Part shown: positions 25,477 through 35,790 of the stretch, piece after piece
Layout: the number at the start of each line of letters is the position of its first letter
How positions within the stretch are numbered: position 1 is the first letter of the stretch
Source of the DNA: Gammaproteobacteria bacterium
GTDB lineage: Bacteria; Pseudomonadota; Gammaproteobacteria; SZUA-229
Direction of reading: 5' to 3'
DNA: 64,000 nucleotides
NCBI GenBank assembly: GCA_026195895.1
Contig: JAPHRO010000036.1
Coordinates: 1-64,000, forward strand
The notes under the pieces: model-generated
Database searches by the model: none
What the model was told of the DNA's origin: nothing
The model's input: only the letters and a program-made list of their open reading frames with translations
Program-made: the position numbers and the translations under genes

Positions 25477-26903
25477 GATTCCTCACGCTGCAGCCGGTCC
25501 AGTTTCTGCTGAGCCTGTTGATGGCCCGACTCCGCGGCTTTACGAAACCATGTAATGGCCTGCTGCCGATCCTGCTGCACACCACTACCTAGCTCATACA
25601 TCACACCCAGCCGATACCAGGCAAAAACAGCACCCTGCTCACCGGCAGCTTTATAAAGTCGCAGAGCCTGGTCATAATCCTGATTGACCGTGTAGGCTTT
25701 TTCATACATGAAGCCCAGTTGCGCCATGCCTACGGGATCGGCCCGTTCAGCCGCTGCGGCAAACAACGGGTAGGCTCGCACCATGTCCTGTTCCACGCCA
25801 CGCCCATACAGATAAGCAAGGCCCAGTCGAGCCATGGCATTCGCATTGCCCTGCTGCGCTGCCTGCTGAAATAAAGCCGCCGCCTGTTTATGATCCCTGA
25901 CAACGCCGATACCTGTTTCGTATAAGTAACCGAGCTTGGACAATCCCAGTTCATTCTGTAACTGCGCGGATTTTTTTATCAGATCCACCGCCATCGCCAG
26001 ATTTTTGGTGACCCCAAAGCCGGTCAGATAAAGATAACCCAGACGCACCATCCCCAGCGCATCACCTAACATACTCGCCTGCTGGTAATATTCTGCGGCT
26101 TTTCGATAATCTATCGACAGCCCCAGGCCGCGCTCATAGAGATAACCAATACGCGAGAGCGCCTGAACATAACCATTCTGTAAGGCCAGCAAATACCAGG
26201 AATAGGCGCGATCAGAATCCTGTTCTACTCCAATGGTGTGTTGATACATATAGCCAAGACGAAACTGCGCTGTTGCATGTCCCTGATGGGCCAGCTTTTT
26301 AAACCTGGCCAGCGTATTTTTCAGCTTGCCGTTGATCATGCCGCCGATAACAGCCTGAAAGGCAAATTCCACTTCCATATCTTTTACCGCACTGGTGTAG
26401 CTTTTGCCCGCCACCGCCACGGCATCAGCCGACAGCTTTTGCGCCAGGCGATTCTGTAAATACTGAATTAATTGACGGCTGCTCGCTAATGCAGCATTTG
26501 ATTCCCGCAGCGCCTGCTCAAGCTGGGTATTTCCTCGCAATGCCGTTAGCGCATTACGCAAATCACTCTTCGTTGTCGGCACACGGGCCTGTATCCGATA
26601 GACGCCAGCACTCCATGCTTCATCAACAATCGTCAGGTGCATAACACTGGCTGCCAGATCAACCAGATCCTGCGGCATAAATATCTTCTCAGGGTCTGTT
26701 ATTTCAGCCACAGCTCCATTGTTCAATTCCTGCTGCAGTACCTGCCTCAAGCCATCGAGCGCCAGAATGCGACTGGTATATTCAGCATCCAGCCCGGTCG
26801 CCTGATATTCATAAGCATGAATACTTTCCTGCAGAGCAGCATAGGGCGTACATGGATATACCCCCGATAACAGAATCAAAAATAACTGAATAGTTTTTTT
26901 CAT
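25473..26903 (-). CDS. Secreted Sel1-repeat protein
   Basis: The 476-residue protein has a signal peptide (MKKTIQLFLILLSGVYPCTPYA) and an N-terminal domain of unknown type (about 25-190). About eight Sel1/TPR-like repeats follow from residue 205, each about 36 residues, with the A-x-x-x-G-x-x-Y/F-x-x-G core (RLGYMYQHTIGVEQD, RIGYLYERGLGLSID, RLGLAYLYGRGVEQD). Sel1 repeats form protein-binding solenoids, often in envelope-stress or signalling assemblies. It is divergent from the universal stress gene. No enzymatic motif is seen. Confidence 0.88.
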   Translation of the reverse strand: MKKTIQLFLILLSGVYPCTPYAALQESIHAYEYQATGLDAEYTSRILALDGLRQVLQQELNNGAVAEITDPEKIFMPQDLVDLAASVMHLTIVDEAWSAGVYRIQARVPTTKSDLRNALTALRGNTQLEQALRESNAALASSRQLIQYLQNRLAQKLSADAVAVAGKSYTSAVKDMEVEFAFQAVIGGMINGKLKNTLARFKKLAHQGHATAQFRLGYMYQHTIGVEQDSDRAYSWYLLALQNGYVQALSRIGYLYERGLGLSIDYRKAAEYYQQASMLGDALGMVRLGYLYLTGFGVTKNLAMAVDLIKKSAQLQNELGLSKLGYLYETGIGVVRDHKQAAALFQQAAQQGNANAMARLGLAYLYGRGVEQDMVRAYPLFAAAAERADPVGMAQLGFMYEKAYTVNQDYDQALRLYKAAGEQGAVFAWYRLGVMYELGSGVQQDRQQAITWFRKAAESGHQQAQQKLDRLQREES

Positions 26904-26980
26904 AACAACATATACAAACCAAGCCTGGTTTAATGTTAACGAGCTATACTTTGGGTATCATTTATCAACAGGCGATCCCA

Positions 26981-27424
26981 ATGGCAGATTACAATAATAT
27001 TCTCGTCGCTATCGACTTTTCTGACACCGCGGACACTATTATCGAACGGGCTAAAGATATTGCTCGCCAAAATAACACCGATCTATGTGTGCTGCATGTG
27101 GTTGAATACCTGCCACCCATCGATGTTGCTTACGAACCGGTGCTCGCATCAAGCTGGACCATCGATGAAAATGAGTTACTGGAACAGGCTGGCAAATCTC
27201 TGAGTAAATTTTGCGACCGTCACAATCTACAAAGCGCAAAACAGATTACTCGGGTGGGCACACCAAAATATGAAATATGCCAGTATGTAAAAGATAATAA
27301 CTGTGATTTGATTATTATGGGTTCCCATGGGCGCCACGGCATCGGCAGGCTACTAGGTTCCACCGCCAACGCCGTACTGCATAAAATGCCCTGCGACGTA
27401 ATGGCGATAAAAATAAAAGACTGA
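26981..27424 (+). CDS. Universal stress protein (UspA family)
   Basis: From ATG 26981, preceded by CAGGCGA, the protein is 147 residues, the usual size. It starts MADYNNILVAIDFSDTA and ends with the ATP-binding G-x2-G-x9-G motif as GSHGRHGIGRLLGSTANAVL, so it is likely an ATP-binding Usp. The track start at 26933 adds a 16-residue tail not typical of the family. Confidence 0.9.
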   Translation: MADYNNILVAIDFSDTADTIIERAKDIARQNNTDLCVLHVVEYLPPIDVAYEPVLASSWTIDENELLEQAGKSLSKFCDRHNLQSAKQITRVGTPKYEICQYVKDNNCDLIIMGSHGRHGIGRLLGSTANAVLHKMPCDVMAIKIKD

Positions 27425-27504
27425 CAGAAAAAAATATATTGAGAAAAGCCGGCCGCCCAGGTCAGTCAAGCGACGCAGACGACTGGCACTGGCTGGCGAT
27501 AGAA

Positions 27505-28386
27505 TTATTTAGTAACACACTTTAAATGCTTCAGATAATTACAGAAATCGTCTTTTAATTCATCATGGCACAGTGCGTATTCGACCGTCGCTTCCAGATA
27601 GCCCAGCTTACTACCGCAGTCATAGCGACGCCCTTTAAATGAATATGCATAAACCTTTTCATCTTCTCGCAGCGCAGCAATAGCATCGGTCAACTGAATT
27701 TCACCCCCTGCGCCGCGGCCAGTCGTCCGTAATTTTTCAAAAATTCCTGGCGTCAGAATATAACGGCCGACAACCCCCTGGTCCGATGGTGCATCTTCTG
27801 GCGCCGGTTTTTCCACGATTTTATCGACCTGTGCAATACCTGGTGCCACTTCAGGGCCGGCCACCATGCCATATTTGCTACTTTCCGATTTATCAATCGT
27901 TTCAGTACCGATAACCGATGCATGATACTCATTGTAAACAGCAATCATTTGCTCCATCACATTGGGACCGTCCGACTTCACCAGGTCATCGGCCAATATC
28001 ACCGCAAATGGCTCATCACCCACCGCCGGTGCGGCACAAAGCACCGCATGCCCCAGACCCAGAGCCTCAGCCTGTCGAATGAAGATACAACTTACATGAT
28101 CAGGTACCACGTCACGGGCCAGTTTTAATAATTTGGTTTTCTGTTTGGCCTCCAGCTCAACTTCCAGCTCATAAGCCTTGTCAAAATGATCGGCAATAGC
28201 CCGTTTGTTTCGACCAATAATAAAAATCAGCGTATCAATACCTGCTGCGATAGCTTCGTCCGCAGCATACTGAATCAGGGGTTTATCGACTATTGGCAAC
28301 ATTTCTTTCGGACTAGCCTTGGTGGCAGGCAAAAAACGGGTACCCATACCGGCAACCGGGAATACTGCTTTACGAATTGATTTCAT
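27505..28386 (-). CDS. galU: UTP-glucose-1-phosphate uridylyltransferase
   Basis: GalU makes UDP-glucose for exopolysaccharide, lipopolysaccharide and trehalose synthesis. The ATG at 28386 is preferred over 28398 because GGATGGAAG lies just before it. The product [32 protein letters not shown] has the nucleotidyl-transferase GxGTRxLPxTK signature. VEKP and the [14 protein letters not shown] substrate loop are also present. Length is 293 residues. Confidence 0.96.
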   Translation of the reverse strand: MKSIRKAVFPVAGMGTRFLPATKASPKEMLPIVDKPLIQYAADEAIAAGIDTLIFIIGRNKRAIADHFDKAYELEVELEAKQKTKLLKLARDVVPDHVSCIFIRQAEALGLGHAVLCAAPAVGDEPFAVILADDLVKSDGPNVMEQMIAVYNEYHASVIGTETIDKSESSKYGMVAGPEVAPGIAQVDKIVEKPAPEDAPSDQGVVGRYILTPGIFEKLRTTGRGAGGEIQLTDAIAALREDEKVYAYSFKGRRYDCGSKLGYLEATVEYALCHDELKDDFCNYLKHLKCVTK

Positions 28387-28533
28387 ACTTCCATCCATTT
28401 TGAAAATTATACTGGTGCCCTATGCTCAATCGGCATATCAATAAGCGACTCGCGGACTATTATCATGTGAAAAAGTCTCGAAGTACAGTTATGCTATGGC
28501 ATTGAAATAAAACGCTTATGTGATATTCATCCT

Positions 28534-31398
28534 GTGCTAACAACTCAATCCATTTCCCCATGCGAACCTTTTCTGCAGACACTTGCCGAGCAAATCCTGC
28601 AGGCCAACCGTGAGCAGCTACCTGACTTAAGCCATATTCGGGTTTTTATTCCCAATGCGCTGGCAGCCCATCAGCTTAGACAGACCTTCACGCAACAGAC
28701 AGCTAGTGGCTTACTGGGGCCTTATATTGGCAGCATGCAACAATGGATTAGCGATAACATTCCACTACCGACAGGCGAACTGCAACAGATCAATGCCCAG
28801 GCAAGGCAATTACTGATACTGGAAGCCCTGCAGGAACACCCTGATTTATTTAATCCAAAAAATACCTGGCAAGTCTGTGATAGCCTGTTAAATCTATTTA
28901 GTGAACTGACACTCAATAATCATGCTTTGCTCAACAATTCACTGGATCAATGGAACATCCAGTTACAACAGGCTTATAAGTCCCACAATCAAGATCCAGC
29001 CGCTAACCAACTGGTTCATCTGAACCGCGAAGCCAAACTGGTATACCAGTTATGGCAAGCCTGGCAGGAACAAATGCAGGCATTAAAACTTACCGATTCG
29101 GATACCGCATATATTCAACGCCTGCACCTGCACCTGCAACAGCATACTATTCCGGCGGCTGACTGTTTTTATATTATTGGCCCGGAGCAACTCAATGCTG
29201 CTGAACTTAAATGGTGCGGCCAGATACAGTCTACCCATGAGGTGATATTTTTCACCCAGGGCACAGCACCCGAGACAGAAAATATAAAACAAATCGAAAG
29301 CACCAACCTAAATAGCTATAGTGTTTTTTTAAACCATGCATACAGTCAACAGCAATCACTAAAACAACGCAGTGCATTATTTTCAAAAACATTCGACAGC
29401 CACTCAATAAAGCTACCCTGCTGCTTACTGGCAGCACGTAGTGCCGAACAGGAAGCCCAGGCAGTAGAACTTCAGGTGCGCTTATGGCTACTGGAAAATA
29501 AAAAAAATATCGGCATTGTTTCTGAAGACAGAAAACTTGCGCGACGTGTGCGTGCTCTGCTGGAACGCTCAAACATTGTCATTCAGGATACTGCCGGCTG
29601 GTCACTATCAACCACCAGCGCGACTACCGTCATCGAACGCTGGCTGGAATGCATTGAGCAAGACTTTGCCTATCAGCCGCTGCTGGATTTATTAAAATCG
29701 CCGTTTTATTGTGATGACGAACACAGGGAACAACATTTATCGCAGGTTTTTCGTCTGCAGCAGGATATTATTATTCATGAGAATATTTCCAGTGATATCA
29801 ACCGTTATCAACAGGCCCTGACAGCAAGAAAAAAACGCCTGTCACACTGGTCACCACAGAGCTTTGAATTTATTAGCCAGTTATTAAATCAACTGGAACA
29901 GATATCGACACCATTGCGTAAGCTGCAGCTGGAAAATAAACCGGTTAGTCCAGAAATATATTTACAAACACTATGCCGCAGTCTTGAACAACTCAACATT
30001 GATCAGCGCCTGCAAAATGATATCGCCGGTCGGCGCATCCTTCAGGAACTCAACAATATGCGTCTTGGTCTTAAACAGGCCCAGCCTGAAATGACCTGGC
30101 AAGACTTTAGAAGCTGGCTCGGTAATACCCTGGAGCAGGAACAGTTTAAACCGCAAAATACGCCTGCGGTGGTTCAGCTAATCAACATGAAACAGGCGCA
30201 ATACTGTAATTTTGATGCCCTTATCATTACCAGCGCAAACAAGGACAGCCTGCCCGGCTATGCCAGTCAAAGTCCATTCTTCAATCAGGCAGTACGCCAG
30301 TCACTTGGTCTAAGCAGTTGGCCAGAAGAAAAAGCATACCGCTTTTATCGATTTAGAAACTTACTGGAAGCCGCACCTGAAGTGCTGATTACTTATAAAA
30401 CCGAACACAATGGCGAATGGTTGCAGGCTTCTCCCTGGGTCAGCTCACTATCAGATTTTGCCACTTTGGCACTGGCTACAGATTTGCATAATCACTCACT
30501 GCAACAACTCGTCACAGCCATCGACAGCAAAACCAATTGTGATATATCTACTAAACCAGCAATACCCCGGCAGGCAACACCTGTAGTAGCTCAGAAATTA
30601 ATACCTGCTGAATATTCAGCAAGCCGTTACCAGCGGCTCATCAATTGCCCTTATCAATTTTTTGCTGCGGATTGTCTATCACTGAAAGCCAGCGAAAAAA
30701 TTACTGAAGAATTATTAAAATCTGAATATGGCGAAAAAATTCATTTAATCCTGCATGCTTTTCATCAGCAGCTTAATGGTTTTCCCGCGCCGTTTAAACT
30801 CGAACTGACGACAGAAAACCGGGATTCGGCAATTGATCATTTGTTAAAACTATCTCGGCAAGTTTTTGAAAAAGATATCGAAGACAATGTTCAGCATCGC
30901 GGCTGGTTTGAGCGCTGGTCCGATACCGCCATTGCCTATATCGACTGGCAAATAAAAAGACAAAAACAGTGGCACATACATCAACTGGAACAACAATTGT
31001 CAGTTGATATTGACCCACAAACACAACTAAAAGGTCGACTGGATAGAATAGAAAAACAGCAGCATGCTTTTTCTGTGATCGATTACAAAACAGGCACGCC
31101 ACCCGCACAGAAAAATGTCAACCAGGGTGAAGACGTCCAGCTCGTTAGCTATGCCAAACTGTTAAACAATGTAAACGAAGTCGCTTATTTAAAACTGGAC
31201 AGGGGCGAAGTGAAAATCGCTGCCCATCTGGAAGATCAGCAGCTACATGAATTAAAACAGCTTAGCCTGCAACGACTGCAACAACTGATCAGCGATATTA
31301 AACAGGGGCATGCAGTAACATCATGGGGCGACGATGATAGCTGCAGTTACTGTGATATGCAGGGACTTTGTAGAAAGCAGATATGGGGCAGCCTGTAA
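28534..31398 (+). CDS. AddB/RecB-like PD-(D/E)XK nuclease, probable DNA-repair protein
   Basis: The 954-residue protein starts at GTG 28534. The N-terminal two thirds resemble an inactivated helicase as in AddB (VFIPNALAAHQLRQTF near the start, IGIVSEDRKLARRVRALLE, then VVQLINMKQAQYCNFDALII). The C-terminal nuclease domain has SVIDYKTGTPP. Cysteines in LINCPYQFFAADC and CSYCDMQGLCRKQ match the four-Cys iron-sulfur staple of AddB-type nucleases. It fits the 'probable DNA repair protein' family of gammaproteobacteria, which is usually next to a UvrD-like helicase. No such helicase gene is adjacent here. Confidence 0.8.
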   Translation: MLTTQSISPCEPFLQTLAEQILQANREQLPDLSHIRVFIPNALAAHQLRQTFTQQTASGLLGPYIGSMQQWISDNIPLPTGELQQINAQARQLLILEALQEHPDLFNPKNTWQVCDSLLNLFSELTLNNHALLNNSLDQWNIQLQQAYKSHNQDPAANQLVHLNREAKLVYQLWQAWQEQMQALKLTDSDTAYIQRLHLHLQQHTIPAADCFYIIGPEQLNAAELKWCGQIQSTHEVIFFTQGTAPETENIKQIESTNLNSYSVFLNHAYSQQQSLKQRSALFSKTFDSHSIKLPCCLLAARSAEQEAQAVELQVRLWLLENKKNIGIVSEDRKLARRVRALLERSNIVIQDTAGWSLSTTSATTVIERWLECIEQDFAYQPLLDLLKSPFYCDDEHREQHLSQVFRLQQDIIIHENISSDINRYQQALTARKKRLSHWSPQSFEFISQLLNQLEQISTPLRKLQLENKPVSPEIYLQTLCRSLEQLNIDQRLQNDIAGRRILQELNNMRLGLKQAQPEMTWQDFRSWLGNTLEQEQFKPQNTPAVVQLINMKQAQYCNFDALIITSANKDSLPGYASQSPFFNQAVRQSLGLSSWPEEKAYRFYRFRNLLEAAPEVLITYKTEHNGEWLQASPWVSSLSDFATLALATDLHNHSLQQLVTAIDSKTNCDISTKPAIPRQATPVVAQKLIPAEYSASRYQRLINCPYQFFAADCLSLKASEKITEELLKSEYGEKIHLILHAFHQQLNGFPAPFKLELTTENRDSAIDHLLKLSRQVFEKDIEDNVQHRGWFERWSDTAIAYIDWQIKRQKQWHIHQLEQQLSVDIDPQTQLKGRLDRIEKQQHAFSVIDYKTGTPPAQKNVNQGEDVQLVSYAKLLNNVNEVAYLKLDRGEVKIAAHLEDQQLHELKQLSLQRLQQLISDIKQGHAVTSWGDDDSCSYCDMQGLCRKQIWGSL

Positions 31399-31424
31399 TA
31401 ACCGGCTATAAATAACACATGGGC

Positions 31425-31453
31425 CGGCAGGGTAAGCATTAGCCACCCTGCCG
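31425..31453. terminator. Hairpin between converging genes
   Basis: CGGCAGGGT and ACCCTGCCG form a 9-bp stem with an 11-base loop between the nuclease gene and the converging lipoprotein gene. No T run follows on either strand, so a termination role is only likely. Confidence 0.4.
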
Positions 31454-31473
31454 CAAATTAAATATTCAAAAAG

Positions 31474-32565
31474 TTATCGAACCGCAAATACTTCACCTGA
31501 TATAGAACTAAAAATCACCTTGCCATCGGCCACAGTGGGTGAAGAATAAATTTTGTCATTGGCTTTGTATTTCCAACGCAAACTGCCTTTCTCAATATCC
31601 ATGGCATACAAATAGCCATCGGTACTGCCTATGTAAACGGTATCGGAAGCAATAACGGGCGAAGAAAAAATTGGTCCATCCGTTTTATATTCCCAGTTAC
31701 GTCCACCGGTTACTGCATTGTAGGCATAAATATAGGAATCACCACTGCCAAAGTAAACGGTATTGTCATACACCGCAGGAGAGGAAAATACTTTTCCAGC
31801 GGTTTTCTTTTTCCAGATTCTTTGTCCTGTATCCACATTCACAGCACGCATGTATTTATCATCGCTACCAAAAAATACTTGCTTACCTGAAATACTGGGT
31901 GATGAGTACATGCGAAAACGGGTTGGAAACTTCCATTGCTCCTGCCCTGATTTTTTATTTACGGCGCGTAAATACCCCCCCATGGTGGCTATATAGACAT
32001 TGTCCTGATATACTGCAGGTGAGGTATACACAGCGTTTTTAGCATCAAAATGCCATTTCTCGTGGCCACTTCTGGCATCGACTGCATATAGATGTTTATC
32101 GGCACTACCAAAATAAACCACGCCATTTTCTATAACCGGGGCTGAGTAAACATTGCCTTCGGTTCTAAATTTCCATTTCAACTCATGGCTATCCACATCA
32201 ACAGCATACAGATAATGATCGGCGCTACCGATATATACCGTATTACCATCAATCGCCACCGCAGCTTCAACATCACCACCGGTTTTAAATTTCCATTTCA
32301 TATGGCCTTTGTTCAGATCAAGCGCATACATATAACCATCTTTGCAGCCAATGTACACGGTATCCCCGGCCACCACGGGAGATGAATGTACTTTGTCCGG
32401 CGCGGCAAATTTCCACACCAGACGATTAAGCGTGGTGGGTCCAGAAGACTTTGCAACACCACTGTGAACAGGATCTTCCCTGTACATTCCACTGCCACCA
32501 CCACATGCAGATAACACAGCCGTCGCGGCTAGAACAGTAGAAAGCATCACACCCTTAATCATCAT
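31474..32565 (-). CDS. Lipoprotein with PQQ-type beta-propeller repeats
   Basis: The 363-residue protein has a lipoprotein signal with lipobox LSAC at about residues 18-21 (MIKGVMLSTVLAATAVLSAC). Roughly eight repeats of about 40 residues follow, each like VYIGSADHYLYAVDVDSHELKWKF, the PQQ/BamB-type propeller blade. It resembles BamB, the scaffold of the outer-membrane assembly machine, but the repeats are much more regular and it is not next to der or hisS as bamB usually is. No catalytic residues are recognisable. A binding or scaffold role in the periplasm is more likely than an enzyme. Confidence 0.85.
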   Translation of the reverse strand: MMIKGVMLSTVLAATAVLSACGGGSGMYREDPVHSGVAKSSGPTTLNRLVWKFAAPDKVHSSPVVAGDTVYIGCKDGYMYALDLNKGHMKWKFKTGGDVEAAVAIDGNTVYIGSADHYLYAVDVDSHELKWKFRTEGNVYSAPVIENGVVYFGSADKHLYAVDARSGHEKWHFDAKNAVYTSPAVYQDNVYIATMGGYLRAVNKKSGQEQWKFPTRFRMYSSPSISGKQVFFGSDDKYMRAVNVDTGQRIWKKKTAGKVFSSPAVYDNTVYFGSGDSYIYAYNAVTGGRNWEYKTDGPIFSSPVIASDTVYIGSTDGYLYAMDIEKGSLRWKYKANDKIYSSPTVADGKVIFSSISGEVFAVR

Positions 32566-32666
32566 TTATCTCCCATTTAAAACTAAACTAATAAGCACAT
32601 TGGCTAACGAGGCTAGCCAAAAACTATCCAAATTTCAACGATATAAAATTTCTCTCACCAATATCA

Positions 32667-33722
32667 TCAACGACAGCTCGATGCATTGCACAATAATTCA
32701 TAGGCAATGGTGTCGGCACATTTTGCCACCCTGTCAACGGTCAGCTCCGGCCCCCACATCACCACTTCATCGCCGCAGCGTGGACGGTCAATATTACGCA
32801 AATCGATCGCCACCGAGTCCATGGATACGCGACCTAACAACTGAGTTTCACGGCCGTTGATCCAGACCGGCGTACCCGTACCTGCATGGCGCGGATAACC
32901 ATCGCCATAACCTACACCAACAATCCCCACCGGCATATCTTCCGGGCATGCCCAGAGATCACCATAACCGATGGTAGCGCCTTTGCGTAGTAGATTTATC
33001 GCCAGCAGATCTGCTGTCAATTGCATCACCGGTTGCAGGCCTAACTCTGCCGCTGTTTTATTGGCAAATGGTGATGCACCATACAACATGATGCCGGGTC
33101 TGACCCAATCCCCCTGAATATCGGAAAACGCAATCAAACCTGCCGAGTTGGCCAGACTGGTTTCGGCATTGAACTGGCTGGCCAGTTGCTGGAAACACGC
33201 TATTTGTTGTTGATTAGCCGGATGTTCCGGTTCATCCGCATTGGCAAAATGACTCATCAGCCCCAGTTCATTAATAACCGGCGCCTGCTGTAATCGGTGC
33301 CAGGCCGGTTCCGCTTCCGTTTGCTGAATACCCAGCCGGCCCATGCCGCTATTGATTTTCAACCAGACCGAGAGTTGCCCCGCAGTTAACTGCTCAATCA
33401 GCTCAATTTGCCATAACTGGTGCACGGCGGGGCGGATTTTATGCTCCAGCATCAGCTGCAGTTGCTGCTGGTTTTGAAAGCCCTGAAACACGGTAATCGG
33501 ATGGTTGATGCCGGCTTCGCGTAAGGCCATTGCCTCACCGAATTGCGCGACCGCAAAAGCGTCCGCCTGTTGCAGGCATTGGGCAACCTGGATCATGCCA
33601 TGACCATAGGCATCCGCCTTGATCACTGGCATCACCCGGCTGCTGGGAGCTAGTTGCTTTACCCGTTGAAAGTTGTGCTGTAACGCGCTGAGGTCAATAC
33701 TGGCCCGGGCATTACGGATCAT
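32667..33722 (-). CDS. alr: Alanine racemase
   Basis: The 351-residue PLP enzyme interconverts L- and D-alanine for peptidoglycan. The PLP lysine lies in VIKADAYGHGM at about 34, and the catalytic tyrosine-bearing region is GVGYGDGYPRHA. Other conserved segments are KINSGMGRLG and RPGIMLYGASP. It overlaps the end of dnaB by 4 bases, the standard dnaB-alr order. Confidence 0.96.
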   Translation of the reverse strand: MIRNARASIDLSALQHNFQRVKQLAPSSRVMPVIKADAYGHGMIQVAQCLQQADAFAVAQFGEAMALREAGINHPITVFQGFQNQQQLQLMLEHKIRPAVHQLWQIELIEQLTAGQLSVWLKINSGMGRLGIQQTEAEPAWHRLQQAPVINELGLMSHFANADEPEHPANQQQIACFQQLASQFNAETSLANSAGLIAFSDIQGDWVRPGIMLYGASPFANKTAAELGLQPVMQLTADLLAINLLRKGATIGYGDLWACPEDMPVGIVGVGYGDGYPRHAGTGTPVWINGRETQLLGRVSMDSVAIDLRNIDRPRCGDEVVMWGPELTVDRVAKCADTIAYELLCNASSCR

Positions 33723-35128
33723 TCGAAACCTTCATAGGAAGCCATTTCTGGCGCAAAATTCTCAAACTTGGTGTATTTACCCAGGAAGGTCAGACGCGTC
33801 GTGCCAATAGGGCCGTTACGCTGTTTGCCGATGATGATTTCCGCCGTGCCCTTATCCGGGCTGTCTTCGTTATATACTTCATCGCGGTAGATAAACACGA
33901 TCAAATCCGCATCCTGCTCGATCGCACCGGACTCACGCAAATCTGACATTACCGGGCGTTTGTTGGGGCGTTGCTCCAGACTACGGTTTAGCTGCGACAG
34001 TGCGATAACCGGGAGTTCCAGTTCCTTGGCCAGCGCTTTCAGACTACGGGATATTTCTGAGATTTCGGTAGCACGGTTTTCCGAAGCACCGGCGATTTGC
34101 ATCAACTGCAGATAGTCGATCACGATCAGGCCCAGACCATGTTCGCGTTTTAATCGGCGGGCACGGGCGCGTAAATCGGTGGGTGACAGGGCTGGCGTAT
34201 CATCAACAAAAATCCTCGCCTCGGATAAAATGGATACCGCCGAAGTAATACGTGGCCAGTCGTCATCGTTCAACTGCCCGGTTCTTAGCCGATGCTGATC
34301 AATCCGTCCCAGCGACGAAATCATACGCATGGCCAGTGACTCCGCCGGCATTTCCATACTGAATACGGCCACCGGCACCTGGGCACCAATGGCGGCATTT
34401 TCAGCAATATTCATGGCAAAGGTGGTTTTACCCATGGAAGGACGCCCGGCCACGATCACCATGTCACCTTTCTGCAAGCCGGTGGTCATATCGTCAAAAC
34501 CGGAGAACCCCGTGGTCACCCCGGTGACATGACCTTCCTGCTCGAATAGATAATCAATGGTCTCGACGGTTTTGGTCAGCAGGGGCTTCATACTGATAAA
34601 GCCATTACTGGTGCGTGCGCCCTGCTCGGCTATTTTGTAAACATTGCGTTCAGCCTCATCCAGCAGCGCCTTGCTGTCCCGGCCCTCTGGATTGTAGGCA
34701 CTACCGGCGATGTCGGTACCAATTTCGATAAGCTGGCGCAGCACCGATTTTTCCCGCACGATATCGGCGTAAGCACGAATATTCGCCGCCGTGGGTGTCT
34801 CTTTCGCCAGCCGCCCAAGATAAACCAGACCACCGGCATCATTCAGCTCGTGAGTCTTGCTCAACTCATCGGACAGGGTCACCACATCGAAGGGTTTTTC
34901 ATTGGCTTCAAGATTGGCAATAGACCGGAAAATCAGCCGATGATCCTTACGATAAAAATCATCTTCGGTAACCCGATCGGCAATCTGTTCCCAGGCGCGT
35001 TGATCCAGCATCAGGCCGCCCAGCACAGCCTGCTCAGCCTCAATAGAATGGGGCGGAATTTTCATATCGGCTACAGATTCGGATACCTGATAGTCGTCGC
35101 TGGACTGGTATAAAAATGATTCGGGCAT
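33719..35128 (-). CDS. dnaB: Replicative DNA helicase
   Basis: DnaB is the hexameric 5'-3' helicase of the replication fork. At 469 residues it has the N-terminal primase-interaction domain beginning KIPPHSIEAEQAVLGGLMLD and the RecA-type motor with Walker A GRPSMGKTTFAM. The Walker B region is LIVIDYLQLM, followed by SQLNRSLEQRPNKRP. It follows the rplI terminator and overlaps alr, so it probably has its own promoter in the 188-base gap upstream. Confidence 0.97.
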   Translation of the reverse strand: MPESFLYQSSDDYQVSESVADMKIPPHSIEAEQAVLGGLMLDQRAWEQIADRVTEDDFYRKDHRLIFRSIANLEANEKPFDVVTLSDELSKTHELNDAGGLVYLGRLAKETPTAANIRAYADIVREKSVLRQLIEIGTDIAGSAYNPEGRDSKALLDEAERNVYKIAEQGARTSNGFISMKPLLTKTVETIDYLFEQEGHVTGVTTGFSGFDDMTTGLQKGDMVIVAGRPSMGKTTFAMNIAENAAIGAQVPVAVFSMEMPAESLAMRMISSLGRIDQHRLRTGQLNDDDWPRITSAVSILSEARIFVDDTPALSPTDLRARARRLKREHGLGLIVIDYLQLMQIAGASENRATEISEISRSLKALAKELELPVIALSQLNRSLEQRPNKRPVMSDLRESGAIEQDADLIVFIYRDEVYNEDSPDKGTAEIIIGKQRNGPIGTTRLTFLGKYTKFENFAPEMASYEGFE

Positions 35129-35248
35129 AAACAGGAATTGCTACAGTATTTTGGTCGTTTAGATTGCCATTGTCGCCCAAAGACTGCAACGATAAATCTA
35201 AACATTTTTTATCGCAGTGAATTTTGAACGAAAAAAATAAACCCATAA

Positions 35249-35296
35249 AAAAACGCGCAGCACCGTGGGGCTGGCCCAACGATGCTGCGCGTTTTT
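35249..35296. terminator. Terminator after rplI
   Basis: A 13-bp-class stem AAAACGCGCAGCA/TGCTGCGCGTTTT with a large loop has T and A runs on either side, so it can stop transcripts leaving rplI leftward. Confidence 0.8.
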
Positions 35297-35316
35297 AAAG
35301 AATCAGTTTATTAAAC

Positions 35317-35766
35317 TTATTCTTCGGCGATAACGGTTAATTTAACAACCGCATCGACATCTGCATGTAAATGCAGATCGATGTCATATTCGCCAGCAAC
35401 ACGAATCGCGCCTTCGGGCATACGGACTTCTTTCTTCTCAATCGCAACACCAGCGGCCGTAATTGCATCAGCCACATCAGCATTGCCCACAGAACCAAAC
35501 AATTTGCCTTCGGTACCCGCTTTAGAAGTGACGCTCACTTCCAGACCGTCCAGTCTGACTTTGCGTGCTTCAGCTTCCGCCAGCACTTCAGCGGCTTTGG
35601 CTTCCAGTTCTGCACGACGTGTTTCCAGTTCTTTAATGTTATCCGCAGAAGCAACTTTTGCCTTGCCCTGAGGTAACAGGAAGTTACGTGCGTAACCCGG
35701 TTTAACACTTACCACATCACCCAATGTACCCAGGCGATCAATTTTCTCTAATAAAATGACATCCAT
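35317..35766 (-). CDS. rplI: 50S ribosomal protein L9
   Basis: The 149-residue protein starts [36 protein letters not shown], the L9 signature. A long alanine-rich connecting helix and the C-terminal domain follow. It is the last gene of the S6 operon, before a strong terminator. Confidence 0.97.
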   Translation of the reverse strand: MDVILLEKIDRLGTLGDVVSVKPGYARNFLLPQGKAKVASADNIKELETRRAELEAKAAEVLAEAEARKVRLDGLEVSVTSKAGTEGKLFGSVGNADVADAITAAGVAIEKKEVRMPEGAIRVAGEYDIDLHLHADVDAVVKLTVIAEE

Positions 35767-35790
35767 CTTTAATGCCTCTTCTCTAAAATT

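Noticed and set aside
31474-32565. Firm assignment as BamB
   Set aside because: The propeller repeats fit, but their regularity and the lack of bamB's usual neighbours leave the specific identity unproven.
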